Of a DNA stretch of 10,181 nt, positions 1 through 6,968 are shown piece by piece. The stretch is from Chloroflexota bacterium (GTDB lineage Bacteria; Chloroflexota; Limnocylindria; QHBO01). Every line of letters begins with the position of its first letter. The stretch's first letter is position 1. Location of the stretch: contig JAHWJN010000038.1 of NCBI GenBank assembly GCA_019348395.1, forward strand, positions 1 to 10,181, read 5' to 3'. The notes beneath the pieces are model-generated. The model had not been told where the DNA came from and did not search any database. It was given only the letters and a program-made list of their open reading frames with translations. A program made the position numbers and the translations under genes.

Positions 1-21
1 CGGGAGGCCGACGAAGCGGGC

Positions 22-1260
22 GTGCGTCGTCAGTCTCCGTACCTGCGCCTTGCTCGCAACCGCAACTTCTCCCTGCTCTGGGTGGGGCAGGTGGTGAGCC
101 TCATCGGCGAGAAGGTCCACACCATCGCCCTGCCGTTCCTCGTCTTCGGCGACACCGAGTCGGCGCTGGCGGTCGGGCTGACCTTCGCCGCATCCGCCAT
201 CCCGAACCTGCTGCTCGGACCGGTCGCCGGCGCCCTCGTGGACCGATGGGACCGTCGCAAGACGATGATCATCGCCGACGTCCTGCGGGCGTCACTGCTC
301 ATTACCGTGCCGTTCGTCCTGCAGATCAACGTGGCGCTCGTCTACGTCGTCGCGTTCCTGGTGGCGACCATCACCATGCTGTTCCGGCCCGCCAAGACGG
401 CCGTCATCCCCGCCATCGTCGATGAGCGCGACCTGGTGACGGCGAACTCGGCGAGCAGCGTCGCGGATACCGCCTCCGATCTCGTCGGCCTGCCGCTGGC
501 CGGCATCGTGGTGGCGATGCTCTCGGGGAGCCTCGAACTGGTGTTCGTCTTCATCGCCGGCACGTACCTGTTGAGCGCCGTGCTGATTTCCGGCATGAGC
601 GTGCCGGTGCAGGACCTCATCACCTCCCCGTTCCGGCTCCGCGCCATCTGGCACGACGTGGTCGAGGGCTGGCGCTTCCTGCGGCGCCAGGCCGAGCTGT
701 TCAGCAACACCATCATCTCGACGGTCGCGCAGGTGGCGGTCGGCGCCGAGATCGTTGCCACGGTGCCGTACACCCGCCGCATCCTCGACCTGACGGTGGG
801 CATCGCGGAGCCGGAGCAGATCTACGCCTTCCTGCTCACCTCCGTGGCGATGGGCAGCGTGCTCGGCGGCGTGGCGATCGGCGCCATCGGCGAGCGACTG
901 CCGAAGGGGCCCACGATCATCGCCGGCTTCATCGGCATGGGGTCCACCCTCGTTGCCGCCGGATTCGTCACGAACCCGTACGTCGCCTTCGGCCTGTTCT
1001 TCTTCACCGGGCTGTTCAACATGGTCTACATCGTGCCCACCATCACCCTGTTCCAGCAGCGCACGCCGCAGTCCCTCATGGGCCGCGTGGTGTCGAGCCG
1101 CCAGGCGCTGGTGTTCGGCGCGATCGCGCTCTCGATGGGCCTGTCCGGCTGGATGTCCGACCTCATCGGCGCCGACATGGTCCTGATCGTGGCCGGGGCG
1201 ATCTGCGCCGTGGCCGGAGCCGTCGGGCTGCTCATCCCCGCGATGCGGAACGCCCGATGA
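22..1260 (+). CDS. MFS transporter, MFS_3/EntS-like exporter family
   Basis: A 412-residue, strongly hydrophobic protein with the layout of a 12-helix major facilitator. It opens with the basic N-terminus usual for this group (ARNRNFSLLWVGQVVSLIG, residues 11-29). The cytoplasmic loop 2-3 motif A is clear as GALVDRWDRRK at residues 70-80, with D74 and R75 in place. A second family signature, QQRTPQSLMGRVVSSRQ, is at residues 345-361. The polar stretch at about 198-228 fits the central loop between the two six-helix halves. The family pumps small molecules (drugs, siderophores) out by proton antiport; the substrate cannot be told here. Start: GTG at 22 gives a typical family N-terminus, but the frame stays open to base 1, so a longer protein is possible; the nearest Shine-Dalgarno-like GGGAGG (2-7) is 14 bases away. 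No regulator is adjacent upstream in the window. Family call secure, substrate unknown. Confidence 0.9.
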   Translation: MRRQSPYLRLARNRNFSLLWVGQVVSLIGEKVHTIALPFLVFGDTESALAVGLTFAASAIPNLLLGPVAGALVDRWDRRKTMIIADVLRASLLITVPFVLQINVALVYVVAFLVATITMLFRPAKTAVIPAIVDERDLVTANSASSVADTASDLVGLPLAGIVVAMLSGSLELVFVFIAGTYLLSAVLISGMSVPVQDLITSPFRLRAIWHDVVEGWRFLRRQAELFSNTIISTVAQVAVGAEIVATVPYTRRILDLTVGIAEPEQIYAFLLTSVAMGSVLGGVAIGAIGERLPKGPTIIAGFIGMGSTLVAAGFVTNPYVAFGLFFFTGLFNMVYIVPTITLFQQRTPQSLMGRVVSSRQALVFGAIALSMGLSGWMSDLIGADMVLIVAGAICAVAGAVGLLIPAMRNAR

Positions 1261-1285
1261 CCCTGCGTGCTACCCTTCGCGCGCC

Positions 1286-1558
1286 GTGGGACTGATCCTC
1301 GACCTGGCGGTCGCAGCGCTCGCGCTGGTGGTCATCGGCTCGCTGGCAACCCTCGCCTGGACGCTCGGCGTGAGCGCCGTCCGCGCCACCGCGCGGGCTC
1401 GGGAACGGGTCGCCGTCCGACGCCGATGGGCCGCCGGCATCGAGGCTCGGCTGCCGGCAACGCTGGCTCGCGCCGATGCCGCCCTGGCAGCGGCACTGGC
1501 CCGGACGCCCCGGCGATCCACCGACATCGGCAGCGGAGCTGAGACGCAGAGAGCATGA
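1286..1558 (+). CDS. Small single-pass membrane protein, unknown function
   Basis: A 90-residue protein with one predicted membrane helix at about residues 4-28, then an arginine-rich segment (33-48, including RARERVAVRRR) that would sit on the cytoplasmic face, then an alanine-rich, probably helical stretch to residue 74 and a polar tail. It is not a family I recognise. Two things support it as a real gene: its TGA stop overlaps the ATG of the next gene by 4 bases (ATGA, 1555-1558), and that neighbour is also a small membrane protein. The GTG start at 1286 has no Shine-Dalgarno sequence in front. A TACCCT that could be a -10 box lies at 1271-1276, which would put the transcript start almost at the GTG, so a leaderless message is possible. 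The preceding MFS gene ends 25 bases upstream, so read-through is equally possible. Confidence 0.6.
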   Translation: MGLILDLAVAALALVVIGSLATLAWTLGVSAVRATARARERVAVRRRWAAGIEARLPATLARADAALAAALARTPRRSTDIGSGAETQRA

Positions 1559-1860
1559 CGACCACCAACGAACCGAAGCAGCGCCCCGAGACCGGCGCAC
1601 GCGGCGGTGCCGGCTACCGTGGCACCCTGCCCGCCCGGGAGGATCGCCTTGCGCGACCGTGGCTGATCATCGTGGGCGCCATCTTCGTCGGCATTTTGCT
1701 TCTCTCCGTGCTCGGAGTACCCTCTCGCTTCGTGCCCGATCCGACGCCCGTCCCGCTGCCGACGAATCCGCCGGCGACCGAGAGCCCGTCCGCCTCGCCG
1801 ACCGAGTCGGAGTCACCGACGCTCGAGGTGTCCCCTTCGCCCTCGCCCTCCGGCTCCTGA
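1555..1860 (+). CDS. Small bitopic membrane protein with Pro/Ser/Thr-rich tail, unknown function
   Basis: A 101-residue protein in three parts. Residues 1-35 are polar and basic. One hydrophobic helix runs from about 36 to 55 (WLIIVGAIFVGILLLSVLG). Residues 56-101 are low complexity, rich in Pro, Ser, Thr and Glu, with SPTESESPT- and SPSPSPSG-like runs. With the basic N-terminus inside, the tail would be outside the membrane, like the stalk of many exported high-GC Gram-positive-type proteins. The ATG overlaps the stop of the upstream gene (ATGA), suggesting translational coupling; the only Shine-Dalgarno-like sequence is a weak AGAGAG at about 1548-1553. No domain family recognised. The paired small membrane genes may form one complex, but that is inference. 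Confidence 0.65.
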   Translation: MTTTNEPKQRPETGARGGAGYRGTLPAREDRLARPWLIIVGAIFVGILLLSVLGVPSRFVPDPTPVPLPTNPPATESPSASPTESESPTLEVSPSPSPSGS

Positions 1861-1861
1861 C

Positions 1862-1923
1862 CCGATAGGTCGGCAGGGGCGCGCCAATGGGTGCGGTCCC
1901 GCGCCCATTGCGTGATCTATCGG
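1862..1923 (+). other. Nested stem-loop directly after the 1555-1860 gene
   Basis: The inner hairpin at 1885-1910 has an 11-pair stem (CAATGGGTGCG against CGCGCCCATTG, one G-T wobble) and a 4-base loop. The outer stem pairs CCGATAGGTCG (1862-1872) with CGTGATCTATCGG (1913-1923 paired), also 11 pairs with two wobbles. Position 2 bases after a stop codon suggests a transcript end or a 3' UTR structure. There is no T-run after either stem, so it is not a classical intrinsic terminator. The right arm of the outer stem contains the first copy of the GATCTATCGG repeat. Confidence 0.4.
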
Positions 1924-2036
1924 TCCGGAGGACGCCGGCCGACGACCTTCGCGCCCTTCCCGTGCACCGGTGCCCGATCTATCGGTGGAAACGTCACCAG
2001 CCGAGCCGATCTGCGCCCATCAGCCTGATCTATCGG
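1914..2036 (+). repeat. Three direct copies of the dyad GATCTATCGG upstream of the NtrC-type gene
   Basis: Exact copies of GATCTATCGG are at 1914-1923, 1976-1985 and 2027-2036. The middle copy is the fullest dyad, CCGAT-CT-ATCGG (1974-1985); the flanking copies read TGAT-CT-ATCGG. Start-to-start distances are 62 and 51 bases, close to six and five helical turns. Each copy is preceded by GCGCCCAT or GCGCCCTT (1901, 1951, 2013). An inverted partial copy, CCGATAG, is at 1862-1868. The 324 bases between the stop at 1860 and the start at 2185 hold only these repeats, the stem-loop and the promoter; I see no gene in it. The sites may be operators; no protein can be assigned. Confidence 0.5.
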
Positions 2037-2080
2037 CCCATCGGTCCATAGGCGTCGCCGCCCGGCCACCGACCTGGCTG

Positions 2081-2109
2081 TTGTACGGATTGCGGACGCT
2101 GCCTATACT
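2081..2109 (+). promoter_or_regulatory. Sigma-70-type promoter for the NtrC-class regulator
   Basis: TTGTAC (2081-2086) and TATACT (2104-2109) are separated by 17 bases; the -10 matches TATAAT in five of six positions, the -35 in three of six. Transcription would start near 2116, giving a leader of about 70 bases to the TTG start at 2185. It is the least GC-rich spot in the surrounding non-coding stretch. The last GATCTATCGG copy ends 44 bases before the -35. Confidence 0.5.
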
Positions 2110-2184
2110 GTCCACAGCGCACCGAGCGAGCGCTCAGGGCCCGGGCGGCCCAGCTCCAGGCATTCGAGACACCGGAGACACCTT

Positions 2185-3654
<1,470 letters not shown>

Positions 3655-3685
3655 CCGGCCCCTTATCGGCGCGCAGGGAGCCCGG

Positions 3686-3700
3686 TGGTATCCTTCTTGC
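3686..3700 (+). promoter_or_regulatory. Candidate sigma-54 (-24/-12) promoter before the ytxH-like gene
   Basis: TGGTAT-N5-TTGC, compared with TGGCAC-N5-TTGC: eight of ten core bases match. The GG (3687-3688) and GC (3699-3700) have the required 12-base offset. A start near 3712 would leave a 36-base leader holding the ribosome-binding site GAAGGGA (3730-3736). TATCCT (3689-3694) inside the same stretch could instead be a sigma-70 -10 box, but no good -35 is found at the right distance. Confidence 0.4.
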
Positions 3701-3747
3701 CCTGCATCCCCGCACAAGCACTCACCTACGAAGGGACGCTATTCGCC

Positions 3748-4047
3748 ATGTTCAGCCGCGTACGGATCGCGATCCGCTTCTTCTTCGTCGGGCTGGCGGT
3801 CGGCGTGCTCCTGGCTCCGCGCAGCGGCGAGGAGACGCGCCGCATGGTGCGACAGAAGGCCGATCGCGTGCTCAACGACGTGCTCGACGCCGCCACGCTC
3901 GGCACGGTCGAGACCGGCTCGAGCGACGAGGAGCTGTCGCAGACGGACCAGGTCGAGACGCCGAAGCGGTCGAGCCGACCCTCCAACGGTGGGTCGAGCC
4001 GCAGCCGAAGCAGCCGGACCGCCGCCGAGTCGACCGCCGGATCCTGA
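3748..4047 (+). CDS. YtxH-like small membrane protein
   Basis: A 99-residue protein with one membrane helix at about residues 7-24, running straight into the YtxH-type signature GLAVGVLLAPRSGEETRR (15-32). An amphipathic, charged helix follows (33-47), and from about 53 on a disordered, Ser/Arg/Glu-rich tail. YtxH proteins are general-stress-type, membrane-anchored proteins with no known biochemistry. ATG at 3748 is chosen over an in-frame GTG at 3685: GAAGGGA (3730-3736) stands 11 bases before it, and the signature normally lies close to the N-terminus; the longer version would add a non-conserved leader across the promoter-like sequence. The methyltransferase gene begins 20 bases after its stop, so the two are probably co-transcribed. 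Confidence 0.75.
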   Translation: MFSRVRIAIRFFFVGLAVGVLLAPRSGEETRRMVRQKADRVLNDVLDAATLGTVETGSSDEELSQTDQVETPKRSSRPSNGGSSRSRSSRTAAESTAGS

Positions 4048-4067
4048 CCCGGCACGGGGACTGACCG

Positions 4068-4787
4068 ATGCGCTGGCCGCGGATCCCGCGGCGACGGAGC
4101 GCCGCTCCCGGCGCGTCCGATGCGCCCGAAACCAGAGACCCTCACGCGCGCGAGCGGGCGAGCATGGTCGCCACGCAGCTCGAGGCGCGCGGCATCACCG
4201 ATCCGGACGTGCTCGCCGCCTTCCGCGCCGTCCCCCGCCACGAGTTCGTGGACGAGCCCGATCCGTACGGTGATCATGCGCTGCCGGTCGGCTCGGGCCA
4301 GACGATCTAGCAGCCCTACGTCGTGGCGCGCATGACACTCACGGCCCGCCCGCCCGAGGGCTGGACCGATGCGACCGTCCTCGAGGTCGGCACTGGCTCC
4401 GGGTACCAGGCCGCCCTGCTCGCCGAGCTGGGGGCGCACGTCACATCCATCGAACGCCATCCCGAGCTCGCCGAGGAAGCGAGGCGACGCCTGGCGGAGC
4501 ACGGGTACGCCGACCGGGTCGAGGTTCACGTCGGGGACGGCACCGAGGGATGGCGGGCGGGCGGGCCGTATCGGTCCATCATGGTCACTGCCGGGGGCCC
4601 ATCGGTGCCGCAGCCATTGCTGGAGCAGCTGGATCCCGATGGCGGACGGCTGGTCATGCCGGTCGGCGACCGCAACCACCAGTTCCTCACCCTCGTGGAG
4701 CGGCATGGAGGCGAGCTGACCTCGACCGAGCTCGAGCCGGTGGTGTTCGTCCCGCTGATCGGCCGCCACGGGGTGGCGGAGGGGTAG
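4068..4787 (+). pseudogene. pcm: Protein-L-isoaspartate O-methyltransferase gene interrupted by an in-frame amber codon
   Basis: Read through one TAG, this is a complete protein-L-isoaspartate methyltransferase, which uses S-adenosylmethionine to repair damaged Asp/Asn residues. Codons 33-60 carry the family start ([11 protein letters not shown], then VPRHEFVD), then GSGQTI, then TAG at 4308-4310 (codon 81), then QPYVVARM in the same frame. Family members read GQTISQPY here, so TAG replaces a Ser; TCG to TAG is one base change. Past the stop come the SAM-binding motif VLEVGTGSGYQAALLAELG (codons 104-122), the acidic SIERHPE, and a normal end near PLIGRHGV. The first 32 codons are an Arg/Pro-rich extension; ATG 4068 has GGGGA 7 bases upstream. 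Neither fragment (80 codons; about 154 from GTG 4323) holds all of the active site. No frameshift or other damage is seen, so the lesion is recent, is read through, or is a sequencing error. Confidence 0.9.
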
Positions 4788-4795
4788 GATCGTCG

Positions 4796-4812
4796 CTGGC
4801 ACATCGCGTGCA
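4796..4812 (+). promoter_or_regulatory. Candidate sigma-54 (-24/-12) promoter before the lipoprotein gene
   Basis: CTGGCAC-ATCGC-GTGCA matches YTGGCAC-N5-TTGCW at every core base but the first T of TTGC. GG (4798-4799) and GC (4810-4811) are offset by exactly 12 bases. Transcription would start near 4823, leaving about 47 bases to the ATG at 4870, with the ribosome-binding site GGGAGG at 4852-4857. The site begins 9 bases after the methyltransferase stop. A TAGGAT at 4785-4790 could be a sigma-70 -10 box but has no matching -35. Confidence 0.5.
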
Positions 4813-4869
4813 CGCCGTCATGCGGGCGCGAGATTCGTGCCCGAGCCGTGAGGGAGGTACATCGCGACC

Positions 4870-6138
4870 ATGACCCGCGACCAGCGCACCGATCCCAACG
4901 ACCCGAACGCCCCCGACTACCGCGCGGACGAGACGCGTCCCGTCGAGCGACAGACGTACGTGCGCGAGGAGCAGCACTACGACCCGCCGCCCGTCCAGGA
5001 GCGAGCTCCCGCCGGCGGGAGCCAGGTCAACGTCAACGCCGAGGGCGGCGGCTACGTGGCGACGTCGCCCGGGCCGCTGTACTACGCCCGACGCGTGGTG
5101 TCGCTGCTGTTCGGCATCCTCGCCGTGCTGCTCGCCGCCTGTGGCTCGCCCGCCACACAAGGGCCGGGTCAGAATCCAGCCGCGACAACCACGCCTACCG
5201 TGTCCGGCACCGGTGCAACGCCCGAGGCTACGGGTGTAACGAAGCTGACGCTTGCGCTCGGCTATATCCCCTCCGTGCAGTTCGCGCCGTTCTACGTCGC
5301 GCAGCAGGAGGGCTACTACGCCGATGCGGGCCTGCGGGTGGAGATCGAGCACCGCCAGGCTCCGGACGTCCAGCGCCTGGTCGGGAGCGGGGAGGCCGAG
5401 TTCGGCGTGGCCGACGCCACCGACGTGATGATCGGCCGTACGGCGGGCATCCCGATCACCTACGTCTCGACGCTGTACCAGTCGTTTCCCGTGGCGCTCA
5501 TCGGGGAGGCTGGCGACGTCCCGGCCGAGCCGTCGGGGCTGGACGGACTGACGATCGGGACGCCGGGCCGGTTCGGCTCGTCGTGGCATGCCCTGCTGGC
5601 GCTGCTCGAGGCCGGCGGGCTCGGCGAGGAGGACATCACCATCCGCGAGTACCCCCAGTTCAACCAGGTCGACGGGCTGACGAACGGCGACGTCGACCTG
5701 ATCACCGGCTTTCGAAACAACGAGCCGCTGCGGTTGCGCGCGCGAGACCTGGAGGTCGAGCTGCTGACCGTCGACGATGTCGCGCCGCTTCCCGGCCCCG
5801 GGGTGATCACGGGCGACGAGACGCTCGCCGGCGACCCCGAGCTGGTCCGCGCCTTCGTCGAGGCCACCGCCGCGGCACAGCGGGCCGTCATCGACGACCC
5901 GGATCTCGGGTTCGCCGCCGCCGAGCGCGAGGTGCCGGAGATCGCCGAGGACCCCGACGTCGCCCGTGCGGTGCTCGAGGCGACGATCGAGCTGTGGGAG
6001 GGGGACGGGTTCGACGAGGGAGCGATCGACGTGGGGATGTGGGAATCCGCCTACGCCACCATGGAGCGGCTCGGCTTCATCGATGGCTCGGTGCCGCTCG
6101 AGGAGATGATCGCCCCCGAGGTGGTCGCCGCCGACTAG
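4870..6138 (+). CDS. ABC transporter substrate-binding lipoprotein, THI5/NMT1-like (riboflavin/RibY-like), with unusual N-terminal extension
   Basis: A 422-residue protein. From about residue 124 it is a periplasmic-type binding protein of the SsuA/THI5 group: LTLALGYIPSVQFAPFYVAQ (126-145), EGYYADAGL (147-155), LVGSGEAEFGVADATDV (170-186), YQSFPVALIGE (203-213), GLTIGTPGRFGS (226-237), DVDLITGFRNNEP (274-286). The wording resembles the HMP-binding ThiY and riboflavin-binding RibY branches; the ligand is not proven. A lipobox LAAC at 88-91 predicts a lipid on C91, followed by a Thr/Pro/Gly-rich linker (92-122). Unusually, 70 charged, Pro-rich residues precede the hydrophobic segment (76-90); that part resembles the cytoplasmic leader and first helix of YggT-like membrane proteins. 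Codons near 5150-5270 use more A and T than the rest. ATG 4870 has GGGAGG 12 bases upstream; an in-frame GTG at 5095 could give a classical signal peptide but has no ribosome-binding site. No permease or ATPase gene is in the window. Confidence 0.85.
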   Translation: MTRDQRTDPNDPNAPDYRADETRPVERQTYVREEQHYDPPPVQERAPAGGSQVNVNAEGGGYVATSPGPLYYARRVVSLLFGILAVLLAACGSPATQGPGQNPAATTTPTVSGTGATPEATGVTKLTLALGYIPSVQFAPFYVAQQEGYYADAGLRVEIEHRQAPDVQRLVGSGEAEFGVADATDVMIGRTAGIPITYVSTLYQSFPVALIGEAGDVPAEPSGLDGLTIGTPGRFGSSWHALLALLEAGGLGEEDITIREYPQFNQVDGLTNGDVDLITGFRNNEPLRLRARDLEVELLTVDDVAPLPGPGVITGDETLAGDPELVRAFVEATAAAQRAVIDDPDLGFAAAEREVPEIAEDPDVARAVLEATIELWEGDGFDEGAIDVGMWESAYATMERLGFIDGSVPLEEMIAPEVVAAD

Positions 6139-6968
6139 GCCGGGGCCGCCATCCGCTCGGCCGACTCGACGGTCTGGCGCAGCACCATCATCGGCGTGAC
6201 CGGACCGATGCCGCCCGGCACCGGCGTGATGGCACGCACCACCGGGCTGACCGCCTCGAAGTCGACATCACCCACGACGCGGCCGTCGAGGGCGTTGATC
6301 CCGCAGTCGATCACGACGGCGGAGGGGTTGACCATCTCCGGACCGATCAGCTTCGGCGAGCCGGCGGCCACGACCAGCACCTCGGCCCGTCTGGTCTCGC
6401 GGGCGACGTGGCGCGTGGCGCGGTGGCAGATCACGACGGTGGCGTCACGGGCAAGCAGCAGCGAGGCGACCGGCCGGCCGACGACCGCCGAGCGGCCCAC
6501 GACCACGACCCGCTGACCGGCAACCGGGATGCCGAAGGCCTCGATGGTGGCGATCACCGCCAGCGCGGTGGCCGGCACGAAAGCCGGTTCGCCGCGGGCC
6601 AGCCGCCCGGCGTTGGTCGGCGTCGCGCCGTCCACGTCCTTCATCGGATCGATGAGCTCCACCAGCCGGCGTCCGGCAGCCACGTCGGCGAAGGGCTGTG
6701 CCACCACGATGCCAGCCACGGACGGATCGGCGTTGAGCGCGCCGATCAGCTCGTCGTAGCCCTCGCCTGGGCCGACGATCGACTCGCTCATCAGCCCGAT
6801 GCCCGCGGCCGCCCGCTCGAGGCTCGCCGCGTACAGCGACGCGGCGTCACTCGAACCGTCACGCACGATGGCGAGGCGGGGGGAGTCCGGCATCCGGTCG
6901 ACGCGCGCGCTCAGCTCGCGCCGGAGTCGCGAGGCCAGCTCACGCCCGTCGAGCAGGCGCGCCGTCAC
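6135..6968 (-). CDS. folD: FolD-family methylenetetrahydrofolate dehydrogenase, cyclohydrolase residues lost
   Basis: A 277-residue FolD protein. The family normally oxidises 5,10-methylene-THF with NAD(P) and then hydrolyses methenyl-THF. The fold is intact: KDVDG (110-114), the dinucleotide site GQRVVVVGRSAVVGRP (151-166), VIDCGIN (219-225) and PGGIGPVTPMM (251-261). The folate/catalytic side is changed: in the YxxxK motif Y46 is kept but the Lys position is L50 (YAASL), with register fixed by the following GIGL; in the QLPLP segment the Gln position is A90, counted without gaps back from KDVDG; and the TP of the (C/S)TP loop reads VP. In characterised FolD enzymes this Lys and Gln serve the cyclohydrolase step. 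GTG start overlaps the fchA stop (GTGA), with GAGGG 9 bases upstream, so the two are coupled. Its TAG stop shares CTAG with the converging lipoprotein gene. Dehydrogenase function is plausible; cyclohydrolase function doubtful. Confidence 0.9.
   Translation of the reverse strand: MTARLLDGRELASRLRRELSARVDRMPDSPRLAIVRDGSSDAASLYAASLERAAAGIGLMSESIVGPGEGYDELIGALNADPSVAGIVVAQPFADVAAGRRLVELIDPMKDVDGATPTNAGRLARGEPAFVPATALAVIATIEAFGIPVAGQRVVVVGRSAVVGRPVASLLLARDATVVICHRATRHVARETRRAEVLVVAAGSPKLIGPEMVNPSAVVIDCGINALDGRVVGDVDFEAVSPVVRAITPVPGGIGPVTPMMVLRQTVESAERMAAPA

Noticed and set aside
1914..2036. CRISPR array
   Set aside because: Repeat core is only about 10 bases, with three copies and unequal spacing, and no cas genes are nearby.
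2075..2093. TGGC...TTGC before the NtrC-type gene as a third sigma-54 promoter
   Set aside because: The GG-to-GC offset is 16 bases instead of 12, which does not work; a good sigma-70-type pair overlaps it.
4308..4310. Reassignment of TAG as a sense codon
   Set aside because: TAG ends the lipoprotein gene, folD and the methyltransferase itself at the family-typical positions.
4788..4869. An FMN or thiamine riboswitch before the RibY/ThiY-like lipoprotein gene
   Set aside because: The gap is 82 bases and lacks the conserved core sequences and paired arms of either riboswitch.
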